In this document: positions 9,524-19,653 of the stretch, in pieces
How positions within the stretch are numbered: position 1 is the first letter of the stretch
How the letters are laid out: every line of letters begins with the position of its first letter
Assembly (NCBI GenBank): GCA_963830775.1
Contig: CAWHNT010000042.1
Location: 1 to 64,000 of the forward strand
Source: CAWHNT01 sp963830775
GTDB taxonomy: Bacteria > Pseudomonadota > Alphaproteobacteria > Geminicoccales > Geminicoccaceae
Direction of reading: 5' to 3'
DNA length: 64,000 bases
Position numbers and translations under genes: made by a program
Notes under the pieces: generated by a model
The model's input: the letters and a program-made list of their open reading frames with translations, nothing else
What the model was told of the DNA's origin: nothing
Database searches by the model: none

Positions 9524-10777
9524 ATGGAAAGCGCCACAAAGCTTTGCTTCTGGGTCTTGGGCGGAATGTTCGCTGTCCAGTTGTTCACGTACACCACCGC
9601 CCAGGCAGCAGTCACCAAAGGCCCCGTGACGGACGAGATCGACGTCCTGATGATTCCCAAGGGGGCTCCGATCGAGTTCGGCGGCTATTGGGTACTGTCG
9701 GGTCCGGATTTAGCGCTCGGGATCGACCAGAAGCGCGGGGTGGAGCTTGCGATCAAGGATCAGGGGCGTGTGCTTCTCGGCCATCCTCTCAAGCTGATCG
9801 TGGAGGATTCGGGTTGCACCGCGGAAGGTGGTCAGACCGCGGCCGTCAAACTTGCCGCCCATGCGAGGCTGGTGGCCGTCCTTGGTCCGTCCTGTTCCAG
9901 CGAGGCCATGGCGGGCGCACCGATCCTGTGGAAGGCGGGGATCGTCAGCGTATGCACATCGTGTACGGCACCCTCGCTGACGGCACCCGACCGGAAGCCC
10001 GGCTATGCCGGTTTCATGCGGACGGTCTACAGCGACAGCGATCAGGGTCGGTATGACGCGACGTACGCGCGCGACGTCCTGAAGGCGACGACGCTGGTGA
10101 CGATCCACGACGGCAGCCCGTACGCGGAGCAGCTGACGTCCGTCATGGCCAGGAACTTCGCGGGGCTGGGCGGCAAGGTGCTCTCCCAGGAAGCGGTGTC
10201 GCCTACCGAGGTCGACATGCATCCGGTTCTGACCCGGATCGCGACCGAGCAACCGGACGTCCTCTATTTCCCGGTCTTCGTTGCTGCGGGTGCCCAGATC
10301 CTGCGCCAGGCCAGGACGACGCCGGGACTGGGACAGACGGCGCTGCTCAGCTCCGGTCAGATGACGGCCGATTTCATCGCTGCGGCCAGGGACGCCGTCG
10401 TGGGCTTTCGCTTCACCTATCCCGATGTCTCAGCCGACGCGCACGGTGCCGGTTATCCCGCCTTCGTCGAGAAATACAAGGTGGCCTATGGCGAGGGGCC
10501 GATCTCGGGCTTCCATGCGAACGCCTACGATGCCGCGACCCTGGTCCTCGCCGCGATCCAGAAAATCGCCGTCAGGGACAGCGAGGACAACCTGCACATC
10601 GGACGCCGGGCGCTCCGCGATGCGGTGCTCGGCGTCAGGCTCGATGGTATCAGCGGCCCGATCGCCTGCAATCCTTACGGTGAGTGTGCCCAATTCAGGC
10701 CCGCTGTGTATCAGTTCACCAACCCCGATCCGAAGTCGTTCAGCATCGGCCAGAACCCAAGGAAGATCTGGCCGTGA
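9524..10777 (+). CDS. ABC transporter periplasmic binding protein, branched-chain amino acid type
   Basis: 417 residues with an N-terminal signal peptide (hydrophobic stretch ending AQA near 28) and the two-lobed Peripla_BP_6 fold. Typical blocks are GVELAIKDQG, then LAAHARLVAVLGPSCSSEA, then GFMRTVYSDSDQG and GFHANAYDA. It should deliver a small amide, amino acid or aromatic acid to a LivHMG-type importer. No permease is adjacent; livH, livM and livG without a binding protein lie at 21375-24922 and are natural partners. Several unusual cysteines (GPSCSS, VCTSCTA, IACNPYGEC) suggest disulfides. Confidence 0.85.
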   Translation: MESATKLCFWVLGGMFAVQLFTYTTAQAAVTKGPVTDEIDVLMIPKGAPIEFGGYWVLSGPDLALGIDQKRGVELAIKDQGRVLLGHPLKLIVEDSGCTAEGGQTAAVKLAAHARLVAVLGPSCSSEAMAGAPILWKAGIVSVCTSCTAPSLTAPDRKPGYAGFMRTVYSDSDQGRYDATYARDVLKATTLVTIHDGSPYAEQLTSVMARNFAGLGGKVLSQEAVSPTEVDMHPVLTRIATEQPDVLYFPVFVAAGAQILRQARTTPGLGQTALLSSGQMTADFIAAARDAVVGFRFTYPDVSADAHGAGYPAFVEKYKVAYGEGPISGFHANAYDAATLVLAAIQKIAVRDSEDNLHIGRRALRDAVLGVRLDGISGPIACNPYGECAQFRPAVYQFTNPDPKSFSIGQNPRKIWP

Positions 10778-10820
10778 ACCCTGGCGGGCGACCGCAGGGA
10801 GTTGCTGACGGTGCCGAGCG

Positions 10821-10845
10821 CTAACAATGCCTAACAACAGATAAC
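10821..10845 (+). promoter_or_regulatory. Three 10-bp-phased (C/A)TAAC direct repeats upstream of epoxide hydrolase copy 1
   Basis: CTAAC at 10821, CTAAC at 10831 and ATAAC at 10841, exactly one per 10 bp, 70 bp before the GTG start at 10915. The same arrangement occurs at 16435-16459 before the paralogous gene. Helical phasing of direct repeats is the usual operator form for OmpR-type winged-helix regulators, and such a regulator is encoded at 13516-16313. The operator role is inferred. Confidence 0.65.
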
Positions 10846-11904
10846 GGGTAATTCTCCGGTCGCCGCGCGAGTGTCACGCCACCAGGCCCGACAGCCGCAA
10901 AAGGAGGCTCGCCCGTGCGACGAACAGCACCCGTTCTGCAAGAGCCTACGACCGGCGGGCCCCTCCGGGCGCAACAGGCATGCCGCGTTCTTGCCAGCGC
11001 GACCACGACACTCGCCTTAAGCCTCTGCGCCGTCACTGCCCCCAACGCGGCGGACGACCGCTCGATCCGTCCCTTCACCGTGCAGATACCGCAAGCCACG
11101 CTCGACGACCTGCGGCGGCGCGTCAAAGCCACGCGCTGGCCCGACCGCGAGACGGTGGGCGACTTCTCTCAAGGGTGTGCAACTTGAGAAGCTGAAGCCG
11201 CTTATGGAGTACTGGGGAACCTCCTACGACTGGCGCAAGGCTGAAGCGAAGCTGAACGCACTGCCGCAGTTCGTCACCAGCATCGACGGGCTCGACATCC
11301 ACTTCATCCACGTCCGCTCGCGCCATCCAAAGGCTCTGCCGCTGATCATGACGCATGGTTGGCCCGGGTCGTTGTTCGAGCTGCTCAAGACGATCGATCC
11401 GCTCACCGACCCCACGGCACATGGCGGCGGCACCGAGGACGCCTTCGACCTCGTCCTGCCGTCCATCCCCGGCTTCGGCTTCTCGGAGCAGCCGGAAGGA
11501 ACAGGCTGGGGCCCCGAGCGCATCGCCGGCACCTGGGACGCGCTCATGAAGCGCCTCGGCTACACGCGTTACGTGGCACAAGGCGGTGACTGGGGGGCGA
11601 TCATCGCCGATGCCATGGGCCGGCAGGCTCCTCCGGGTCTGCTCGGCATCCACGTCAACAGGGTCGACCGTGCGTCGACCATCCCGCCGGACGTTGCAAG
11701 GGCGCTGAGAAACGGGGAGCCTGCGCCGGCCGGCCTGACCACCGAGGAACGGGCGGTGTTCGATCGGACCAGGGAGTTCTACAAGAATGGCCTTGGCTAT
11801 GCCGCGATCATGGGCACGCGCCCGCAGACGATCGGGTACAGCCTCGCGGATTCGCCGGTGGGCCTGGCCGCGTGGTGCTATGACAAATTCGCCGATTGGG
11901 TGCT

Positions 11905-12745
11905 AGGGCCTGCCCTCAATTGCGGGATCAAGCGGCGCTGCTGGGCGGTTGGGAGGGCTTTGCAGCCCGGAGGAGACTGGACGATGCGCCGCTACGCCCT
12001 GCGCGACGACCAGTGGGAGCGGATCAGGGACCTGCTGCCCGGACGCCCCGGGCATGTGGGCGTGACGGCCAGGGACAACCGCCTGTTCGTGGAAGCCGTG
12101 CTCTACCGCTACCGCGCCGGCATTCCCTGGCGCGACCTGCCGGAGCGGTTCGGCGCCTGGAAGAAGGTCCACACCCGCTTTTGCCGCTGGGCCAGGAGCG
12201 GGGTGTGGGAGAGGGTGTTCGAGCATCTGGCCGATGCGGCGGACAACGAGTACGCGATGATCGACAGCACCATCGTGCGCGCCCATCAGCACAGCGCCGG
12301 CGCGACCAAAAAGACGGCGACGAAGCGATCGGGCGCAGCCGCGGCGGTCTGAGCACGAAGATCCACGCCACGGTCGACGCGCTGGGCAACCCGACCGGCT
12401 TCGCCCTCTCGCCCGGGCAGGCGCACGACCTTGAAGGTGCCGACGCCCTGCTGCCGGACCTCGCGGCCGACGCGCTGATCGCGGACAAGGCCTTCGATGC
12501 CGAGGAGCGCGTGCTCAAGCCTCTGGCGGAGGCCGGCAAGACGGCGGTGATCCCGCCCAAGGGCAACCGCAAGGAGCCTCGCCCCTACGACAAGGACCTC
12601 TACAAGGCACGTCATCTGATCGAGAACTTCTTCGCCAAGCTGAAGCAGTTCCGGGCGATTGCCACCCGGTACGACAAGCGGGCGGTGCACTTCCTCGGCG
12701 CCATCTACCTCGCGGCCAGCGTCATCTGGCTCAATTGAGGGCAGC
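11905..12745 (+). mobile_element. IS5-family (IS427-like) insertion sequence
   Basis: 841 bp inserted in the epoxide hydrolase gene. The inner ends share CTGCCCTCAATTG in inverted orientation (left end 11910-11922; right end mirrored at 12731-12743). GCT stands directly outside both ends (11902-11904 and 12746-12748) and may be a 3-bp target duplication; fusing the flanks across it restores the host reading frame (DWVLTRGE). It holds one transposase in two overlapping frames. The clean junctions suggest a recent insertion. Confidence 0.85.
11984..12738 (+). CDS. IS5-family transposase made by -1 frameshifting
   Basis: The first frame starts ATG 11984 after AGGAG and gives RRYALRDDQWERIRDLLPGR, IPWRDLPERFG and the first DDE Asp in YAMIDSTIVRAHQH. 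At the run CAAAAAG (12307-12313) a -1 shift enters the second frame: GRSRGGLSTKIHA, ADKAFDA with the second Asp, and ARHLIENFFAKLKQFRAIATRYDK with the catalytic Glu. Programmed -1 frameshifting at A-rich runs is known for IS427-group elements, so this shift is probably genuine, unlike most others in the window. All catalytic residues are present; the element may be active. Confidence 0.85.
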
Positions 12746-13098
12746 GCTCACCCGCGGCGAGCCGGAGCGTTCGCTTACCCGTGACGAGATGCTCGACAAC
12801 ATCACGCTCTACTGGCTGACGAATACCGGGACCTCGGCCGCGCGGATATACTGGGAGAACAACGCCAACCCCAGGGCAGTCGATGTCGGCATTCCCGCGG
12901 CGGTGACGGTCTTCCCCGGGGAGATCTACCAGGTGCCGAGGAGCTGGGCGGAACGTGCCTACCACAAGCTCGTCTACTACCATCGAGTGGACAAAGGCGG
13001 CCATTTCGCGGCCTGGGAAGAGCCGAGGCTCTTTTCGGAAGAGCTGCGCACGGCCTTCCGCTCGCTTCGCTAGTCTTGGAGGACGAAAGGAGATCTAC

Positions 13099-13500
13099 GT
13101 GAGAACGACTCGAATCATGGTGGCAGCGGCGCTGATCGTCGCGAGCGCTCTGGCGCCGCACGCCGTGCTGGCGCAGCAGCAGGGCGTCAAGCGCACCGAT
13201 CTCCAGCGGCACGATCTCAGCGTCCCCGGACGCGAGGTCATCCAGGTGCGGGTCGAGCTCGCCCCAGGAGTGGCGTTCCCCAAGCACTCGCATCCGGGCG
13301 AGGAGATCGTCTATGTCCTCGAAGGCTCGCTGGAGTATGAGGTCGAGGGCAAGCCGCCGGTGACGCTCATGGCCGGCGATGTCCTGTTCGTCCCAGCTGG
13401 AGCGGTCCACTCCGCGAAGAACGTCGGCAGCGGCAATGGTGCCGAGCTCGCAACGTACATCGTCGAGAAAGGAAAGCCGCTCGTCGTCCTGGCGGAGTGA
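13099..13500 (+). CDS. Exported single-domain cupin protein
   Basis: 133 residues starting at GTG 13099, chosen because AAAGGAG sits 6 bases upstream and a signal peptide (VAAALIVASALAPHAVLAQ) follows at once. The cupin metal site is visible: HSHPGEEIVYVLEG (two His and a Glu) and later GAVHSAKN (His). Periplasmic cupins of this type bind a divalent metal; their enzymatic roles vary. It follows the interrupted epoxide hydrolase by 25 bp and may depend on the same promoter, in which case the IS could be polar on it. Confidence 0.8.
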   Translation: MRTTRIMVAAALIVASALAPHAVLAQQQGVKRTDLQRHDLSVPGREVIQVRVELAPGVAFPKHSHPGEEIVYVLEGSLEYEVEGKPPVTLMAGDVLFVPAGAVHSAKNVGSGNGAELATYIVEKGKPLVVLAE

Positions 13501-13515
13501 GCGCAGCTCCCTGAG

Positions 13516-16313
13516 CTAACCTGAGGTTTCCAACAACCGCCGGGCCTTGATCAGGTCGGCCGTATCGAACCCTTCTGCGAACTGCTCGAGCACCGGCTGC
13601 AGAAGCGCTCGGGCGCTGTCGGGTCGTCCTTGCGCAACCCGCAGCGCTGCCAAGGTCGGTGGCGGCGCGCAACTCCCATGCACGCGCTCCTTGACGACGG
13701 CTCAATTCGAGGGAGCGCATGAGGCAGATCTCGGCGTCATCCTCCCTGGGCTGTGGCCCGGAGAGAAGAAGATCGCCCTGCACGCGAAGCAGCTCCGGCA
13801 TGTAGACAATGTCGCCGTTGCTCTCGACGAGCTGGATCGTCCTGTCGATCAGCGTCAAGCCTTCAGCAAGCCGGCCCGTCGCCGCCAGTCCTTGCGCGAG
13901 CGAGATGTTGAACTCCGTCGTCAGCAGCCCGTAACGCGCCTCGTGGAGGGTCTCCAGGCAACGCTGCAGGCTATCCACCCCGCCAATCGCATCGCCCTGG
14001 CAAATGGCCAGCTGCCCTTTCAGGCCTTGTCCAACCGCAACATGGGGGCCCAGCGAATTCGAGTCCGCGTCGGAGATAAATTTGTCGATGTAAGTCTCGG
14101 CACTCCGCAGATCGCCAGTCCAGAAGAACACCCCGATGACCCAGGCCAAAGCACCGGTCAGCGAGACCGGATGGCCCTTGACGTCGTCGATGGCCTGGTG
14201 CGCGCGCTCAATGGCCTGGGCAGGATGACCCAGCAACCATAAGGTCCGCGCCAGTGCCACACCGGCCCGATAGTGGCGATCGGCAGCAAGATAGATCATG
14301 CTGGCCCGCCGAGGACGCGACCAATACTGCAGCGAGCTCTCGAGCGTGGCGCGGGCCTCGCCCAGCTCGCCCATGAGGAAGAGCACCCGGCCCACCATGC
14401 AATCGGCAAACGCTGTCGCTGCCGGCGCCTCGATGCTCCCGGCAACGACCGAGCTCCGCCTGGCGTAATGGAGTGCCGTAGTGAAGTGCCCACCGCGCAA
14501 GTGGAACATGTGGAGCATGCCGAGCAGCCCCATCTGGCCCAGCAGATCGCCACGTTCTTCCGCAATGGCGAGGCTTCTGTTCAACGCTGCCTGGGCCGCA
14601 TCGCCTTCTCCATGCATGTTCATCAAGGAGGTGCCGAGACCCGCCTGAAGATGCATCTCCTCGGGCCCGCCGCGATCGGCATCACCTAGAGCCAGAAGCG
14701 CCCGCTCCGACCAGCGATGACATTCGGGCAGCAGCGACATCGCCCAGAACACCGGCACGGCAGCAGCGGCCAGCCCGACTCCCGACCTCGGCATTGCCGT
14801 TGAGGCTGAAGCACCATTCCAAAGCTGCACGGACATTGTTGAGACCGGCGAAGTAGGGTGCCCGTTCCGTCCCGGTCGACAGGGTGGACCACTCCGCACC
14901 CGTCTGCTCGAGCCACCGCCGGTAATAGGCCGCGTGGCGCGAGGCCAGATCGGCGAACCCGGCATCGCCGGCGCTGAGCTCGAGCGCGTAGGCGCGTGTC
15001 GTGTCGAGAAGCCGGTAGCGCATCATGGCGCCGATGGGGTGGGTCGCTACCATCGACTTGGCGACCAGGCTGTCGATGGCGACCACGACAACCGCCTGAT
15101 CGACCGCAGCGTCGGTCACGACGGCCAGCGCCGCGTCGAGCGTGAAATGCCCGACGAAGATCGCGAGGCGGCGAAGCACCACGCGCTCCACCTCGGGGAG
15201 CAGCCCGTAGCTCCAGTCCAGCGTTGCCTGCAGGGTCTTCTGGCGCGGAGGTGCGGTGCGCAGCCCCAGCCACAGCAGGGTCAGGCGCTGGTCGAGCAGG
15301 GCTGCGGTCTGGTGGAGGCCGTAAGCCTCGACGCGCCTGGCGGCCAGCTCGATCGCCAGCGCCACGCCGTCGAGCTTGCGGCAGATGCCGACGACGATGG
15401 CGGCTTCCGCATCGCCAAAGTCCACGCGAGCGCCGGTCGCCGCGGCGCGCTCCATGAACAGCCGGGTGGCGGAGAAGCGCTCAGCGACCGCCGCCGTGAT
15501 CGCCGAATCGTCGGGCGGACAGGCAAGCGGCTCCAACCTGTAGGCGTGCTCCCCTGCCACCTGAAGCGCCTCGCGGCTCGTTGCCAGCATGTGGACGTCG
15601 GGTGCCTCGCCGAGGATGCGCGAGGCCAGAGTTGCCACCGCTTCGATCAGGTGCTCGCAGGTATCGAGGATCAGGAGACTTCGCTTGTCGCGCAGGTGAG
15701 CGACCAGAGTGGCGGCCGCATCCTCGGACTGGACGGACAATCCCAGCATGGAGGCCACGGCCGTGGCCACCAGGTTGCGGTCGTTCAGCATGCCCAGGTC
15801 GACGAAGAGCACGGCCCCCGCGAAAGCCTCGATCAGGTGATGGCCGACCGCCACGGCGACCGTCGTCTTGCCGACGCCGCCGGCACCGACGATCGTGACC
15901 AGGCGTGCAGCGTTCAGCCGTCGCGCAAGCCTGAGAACATCGTCGTCGCGCCCGACCATCCCGATGGGCCGGGCGGGCAGGTTGCTGTAGGGGAGGCGCG
16001 CCGCCGATGCCGGCTCCTGGGCCAGCTCGCCCGTCTCCACGACCGGCGCCACGAAGCAGTAGCCTCGCCCGGTCAGGGTCTCGATGTAGCGTGCGCCGTC
16101 CTTCCCATCGCCGAGCGCCTTGCGCAGGCCGGCCATGTGGAACCGCAGGCTGCCTTCTTCCACCCTGACGTCGGCCCAGACGCGGGCTAAGAGATCGTTC
16201 TTGGTGACGAGCTCGTTCGGACGGGACAGCAGAGCAATCAGGATGTCGAGCGCACGCGCGCTCAACTTTACGGGCTCACCATCCCTGGTGAGAAGCCTTT
16301 CGCTCGTGACCAA
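13516..16313 (-). CDS. Large winged-helix transcriptional regulator with NTPase and TPR domains
   Basis: About 930 residues. An OmpR-type winged helix covers the first 90 (LSARALDILIALLSRPNELV, then TGRGYCFVAPV). A STAND/NB-ARC NTPase follows: Walker A GAGGVGKTT, Walker B LLILDTCEHL, and MLATSREAL. The rest is helical repeats. The conserved wing start VLSFGPFRLV lies upstream of the first usable TTG codon (16313), so the true start is unclear. One-base shifts near 14787 and 13655 interrupt the TPR part; frames on either side continue the family sequence to ALLQPVLEQFAEGFDTADL and a stop at 13516. Such proteins act as ATP-gated sensors. It is divergent from epoxide hydrolase copy 2 and probably binds the phased TAAC repeats. 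Confidence 0.8.
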
Positions 16314-16434
16314 GCGGAACGGACCGAACGACAGGACGTCCCTGGTCTGCGCCGTCCGCGTTGTGATGGCGTCGTCCCTCGTAGCCCCCAGCCGACGGCC
16401 GGCAGTCTACGAGAGCTGTCGGCACTGGCAAGCG

Positions 16435-16459
16435 CTAACAGAGCCTAACGACAGATAAC
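16435..16459 (+). promoter_or_regulatory. Three 10-bp-phased (C/A)TAAC direct repeats upstream of epoxide hydrolase copy 2
   Basis: CTAAC at 16435, CTAAC at 16445 and ATAAC at 16455, the same order and phase as at 10821-10845, 69 bp before the start at 16529. Bases around the repeats are also shared (GCGCTAACA..GCCTAAC..CAGATAACG). It lies in the divergent region between the regulator and the hydrolase and may control both. Confidence 0.65.
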
Positions 16460-16528
16460 GAGCAATTTCTTCGTCTACTCCCCAAGTCTTACGCGAGTAG
16501 GCCCGTCAGAACTTGAACACAAAGAGAC

Positions 16529-17840
16529 ATGCCGATGCGCACGACAGCTAACGCCGAAGTGATCGGTTATGATCGCCGGCGGCTTTTAAGCACCGCCGCC
16601 CTGGGTATCGCCGCCGCCGGTTTCGCCAGCCTGGTTCCGGCGGCTCCGGGTGTTGCGGATGCAGCGGATGCCATCCGCCCCTTCCGCGTCTCCGTCCCCG
16701 ACGAGCAGCTCGTGGATCTCCGCCGACGCATCGCCGCGACGCGCTGGCCCGGCCGGGAGACGGTCGCTGATCGGTCGCAGGGCGTACAGCTCGCAAAGCT
16801 CCAGGACATCGTCCGCTACTGGGGTGCCGACTACGACTGGCGCAAGGGCGAGGCCAAGCTCAACGCACTCCCCCAGTTCATGACCGAGATCGACGGGCTG
16901 GACATCCATTTCGTCCACGTCCGCTCGCGCCATCCGGACGCCCTGCCGCTGATCATGACCCATGGCTGGCCGGGCTCGATCTTCGAGCTGATCAAGACCG
17001 TCGGTCCGCTCACCGATCCGACGGCGCACGGCGGCCGCGCCGAGGATGCCTTTCACCTCGTCCTGCCGTCCATGCCGGGCTACGGCTTCTCGGGCATACC
17101 GACAGGCACCGGATGGGGCCCCGATCGCATCGGCCGCGCCTGGGACGAGCTGATGCGGCGTCTCGGCTACGAGCACTATGTGTCGCAGGGCGGCGATTGG
17201 GGTGCCGTCATCTCGGACGTGATGGCACGTCAGGCGCCCGAGGGGCTGCTGGGCATCCACGTCAACATGCCGGCGACGATCCCGCCGGAGATCGCCAAGG
17301 CGCTGAGCAATGGCGAGCCGGCTCCGGCCGGGCTTTCGGCCGAGGAGCAGGCTGCCTACGAGCAGATGCGCGCCCTCTACACGAAGGGCTCCGGCTACGC
17401 GCTGATGATGGTGACCCGTCCGCAGACGCTTGGCTATGCGCTGAACGACTCGCCGGTCGGCCTGGCGGCCTGGTTCTATGACAAGTTCGCCGACTGGACC
17501 TACAGCGGCGGCGATCCCGAGCGGGTCCTCACCAGGGACGAGATGCTCGACGACATCTCGCTCTATTGGCTGACCGGCACCGCGACCTCCGGTGCGCGGC
17601 TCTACTGGGAGAACAACGCCAACAACTTCAATGCCGTCGACATCTCCATCCCGGCAGCCATCACGGTCTTTCCCGGCGAGATCTACCAGGCGCCGCGCAG
17701 CTGGGCCGAGCGCGCCTACCACAAGCTCATCTACTACAACCGGGTCGACAAAGGCGGCCACTTCGCGGCGTGGGAGCAGCCGGAGCTCTTCGTCCAGCGA
17801 ACTCCGCGCCGCCTTCAGATCGCTTCGAGCCGCAGGCTGA
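16529..17840 (+). CDS. Secreted epoxide hydrolase N-terminal-domain family hydrolase (copy 2)
   Basis: About 437 residues. A twin-arginine-like signal (DRRRLLSTAALGIAAAG) precedes the EHN domain (IRPFRVSVPDEQLVDLRRR). The hydrolase core has oxyanion THGWPGS, nucleophile Asp in QGGDWGAV, ring-opening region YDKFADW, and His in DKGGHFAAWEQP. This is the juvenile-hormone/microsomal epoxide hydrolase-like family, exported here. As written the end is garbled (VQRTPRRLQIA). Removing one base near 17797 gives SELRAAFRSLRAAG and a stop at 17838-17840, matching copy 1 (EELRTAFRSLR), so I use that end. It is preceded by the phased TAAC repeats. Confidence 0.85.
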
Positions 17841-17893
17841 TCTCCGGTGTTCGAAGCAGTGGCGCCAGTGTGGCAAGTTGAGGGGATCTGGAC

Positions 17894-18593
17894 ATGAGCA
17901 GCACGCAAGCGCGTAGCCCAACCGCGACTGAGACCTCGAGGGAGGGGGCGGTCGACATGAGGCTCGAGGTCGTCGTCATCCCTGTCGCGGACGTCGACCG
18001 CGCCAAGAGCTTCTACGGCAACCTCGGTTGGAGGCTCGACGCCGACTTCGCAGGTGACGACTGGCGCGTGATCCAGTTCACGCCGCCTGGCTCCGGGTGC
18101 TCGGTCATCTTCGGCAGGAACGTGACCGCGGCGGCTCCGGGCTCCGCCCAGGGACTCTATCTCATCGTCTCCAACATCGAGGACGCCCGCAGCGAGCTGC
18201 TGCGCCGCGGCGTCAGGATCAGCGAGGTGTTCCACGGCGCCGGTGACGCGCATGCCGGCGCGGACGAGCCCTATCTGTCCGGGCGGCTCCGGGTTGGCGG
18301 ACCGGATCCCGAGCGCCGCAGCTACGGCTCGTACGCCTCGTTCAGCGATCCGGACGGCAACGGCTGGCTGCTGCAGGAGGTCACCGCGCGATTGCCCGGA
18401 CGGGTGGAGGCGGGCGCCATCGACATTCACCTCGTCGACCGAGCTCGCGGCTGCACTCCGCCGAGCGGCGGCCGCACACGGCGAGCACGAGAAGCGGACC
18501 GGCGGGCACGATGCGGACTGGCCGGACTGGTATGCCGAGCACATCGTCCGGGAGCGGGGCGGCAATCATCAAGACAAAGAGCCAGCAGCATGA
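17894..18593 (+). CDS. VOC-superfamily (glyoxalase/bleomycin resistance-like) protein
   Basis: About 233 residues with two beta-alpha-beta-beta-beta modules: LEVVVIPVADVDRAKSFYGNLGW, then YASFSDPDGNGWLLQEV, the typical VOC ending with its metal-ligand Glu. Near 18425 the frame slips by one base. The next frame gives STELAAALRRAAAAHGEHEK and PDWYAEHIVRE, the common C-terminal extension of this subfamily, ending at 18593. That stop overlaps the next start as ATGA, which supports the corrected frame. Function within the superfamily is unknown; the neighbours suggest detoxification. Confidence 0.8.
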
Positions 18594-19636
18594 GACGGGC
18601 AGAACCGGTCGGCATATCTCGCGGTCGCTTTCTTGCGATGGTCGGCCTTTCGGCTGGAGCCACGCTGCTCTCCCGGCGGCCCCTCCATGCAGAGGACAAG
18701 GCTGGCCAGGCGGATGTGCCCAGTTCAGGGTCGACCCAATCGTTCGGCCCCCTGAAGCAGGTCGAGGCCGGTCTCCTGAATGTCGGCTACGCTGAGGCGG
18801 GCCCGGCCGACGGCCCGGTGGTCATCCTTCTGCATGGCTGGCCCTACGACATTCACACCTATGTCGATGTGGCACCGTTGCTGGCCGCCAAGGGCTATCG
18901 AGTGATAGTCCCCTATCTGCGAGGCTATGGCACGACCCGCTTTCTCTCGAGCGAGACGGTCCGGAATGGCCAGCAGGCAGTGATCGCCGTCGATATCATC
19001 GCCTTGATGGATGCGCTGAAGATCGAGAAGGCGACCATAGGCGGCTGCGACTGGGGTGCGCGGACGGTCAACATCATGGCGGCCCTTTGGCCAGAGCGAT
19101 GCAAGGCCATGGTCTCGGTCAGCGGGTACCTGATCGGCAACCAGGCGGCCGGCATGATGCCTCTGCCTCCCAAGGCGGAGCTCCTGTGGTGGTATCAATT
19201 CTACTTCGCCACCGAGCGCGGCCGGGCCGGTTACCAGCAGTATACGCGCGATTTCGCGAGGCTCATCTGGCAGCTCGCCTCACCGAAGTGGCAGTTCGAC
19301 GATGCCACGTTCAATCGCAGCGCCGCGGCATTCGAGAACCCGGACCATGTCGACATCGTCATCCATAACTATCGCTGGCGGCTCGGTCTCGCCGAGGGCG
19401 AGCCACGGTATGACGAGCTGGAGAAGCGTCTCGCGGCTGGCCCGCTGATCACCATCCCCACCATCACGCTCGAGGGCGATGCCAACGGGGCACCACATCC
19501 GGATCCTAGCGTCTATGCCGCGAAGTTCTCGGGCAAGTACGAACACCGGCTGATCAGTGGCGGCATCGGGCACAACCTCCCGCAGGAGGCGCCCCATGCC
19601 TTCGCCCAAGCAATCGTGGACGTTGCCGAAAGCTGA
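18590..19636 (+). CDS. Exported alpha/beta hydrolase, epoxide hydrolase/haloalkane dehalogenase-like
   Basis: 348 residues. N-terminal twin-arginine-like signal (SRGRFLAMVGLSAGATLLSRR). Core motifs: HGWPYDIHTY oxyanion region, nucleophile Asp in GGCDWGARTV, a late acidic region EGDANGAPHPD, and His in GGIGHNLPQEAP. An Asp rather than Ser nucleophile with HGWP fits epoxide hydrolases or dehalogenases. The start overlaps the VOC gene by 4 bp, so translation is coupled. Together with the two larger epoxide hydrolases this makes three exported Asp-type hydrolases in 9 kb. Confidence 0.85.
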   Translation: MRRAEPVGISRGRFLAMVGLSAGATLLSRRPLHAEDKAGQADVPSSGSTQSFGPLKQVEAGLLNVGYAEAGPADGPVVILLHGWPYDIHTYVDVAPLLAAKGYRVIVPYLRGYGTTRFLSSETVRNGQQAVIAVDIIALMDALKIEKATIGGCDWGARTVNIMAALWPERCKAMVSVSGYLIGNQAAGMMPLPPKAELLWWYQFYFATERGRAGYQQYTRDFARLIWQLASPKWQFDDATFNRSAAAFENPDHVDIVIHNYRWRLGLAEGEPRYDELEKRLAAGPLITIPTITLEGDANGAPHPDPSVYAAKFSGKYEHRLISGGIGHNLPQEAPHAFAQAIVDVAES

Positions 19637-19653
19637 TTGTCCAGGCTTGCACC

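Larger units (their letters stand above)
10915..13073 (+). pseudogene. Epoxide hydrolase N-terminal-domain family protein, split by an IS5-family element (copy 1)
   Basis: The 5' part begins at GTG 10915 with AAAGGAGG upstream and a signal-like hydrophobic stretch, then IRPFTVQIPQATLDDLRRR, oxyanion motif THGWPGS, and nucleophile QGGDWGA. It stops matching at KFADWV (11901). After 841 bp of insertion sequence the 3' part resumes with LTRGEPERSLTRDEM and runs through PGEIYQVPRSWAERAYHK and GGHFAAWEEP to 13073. The paralogue at 16529 aligns across both parts, proving the split. A separate one-base shift near 11168 joins SQG to VQLEKL. Because the insertion separates the nucleophile from the catalytic His, the product should be inactive. 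Confidence 0.9.
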
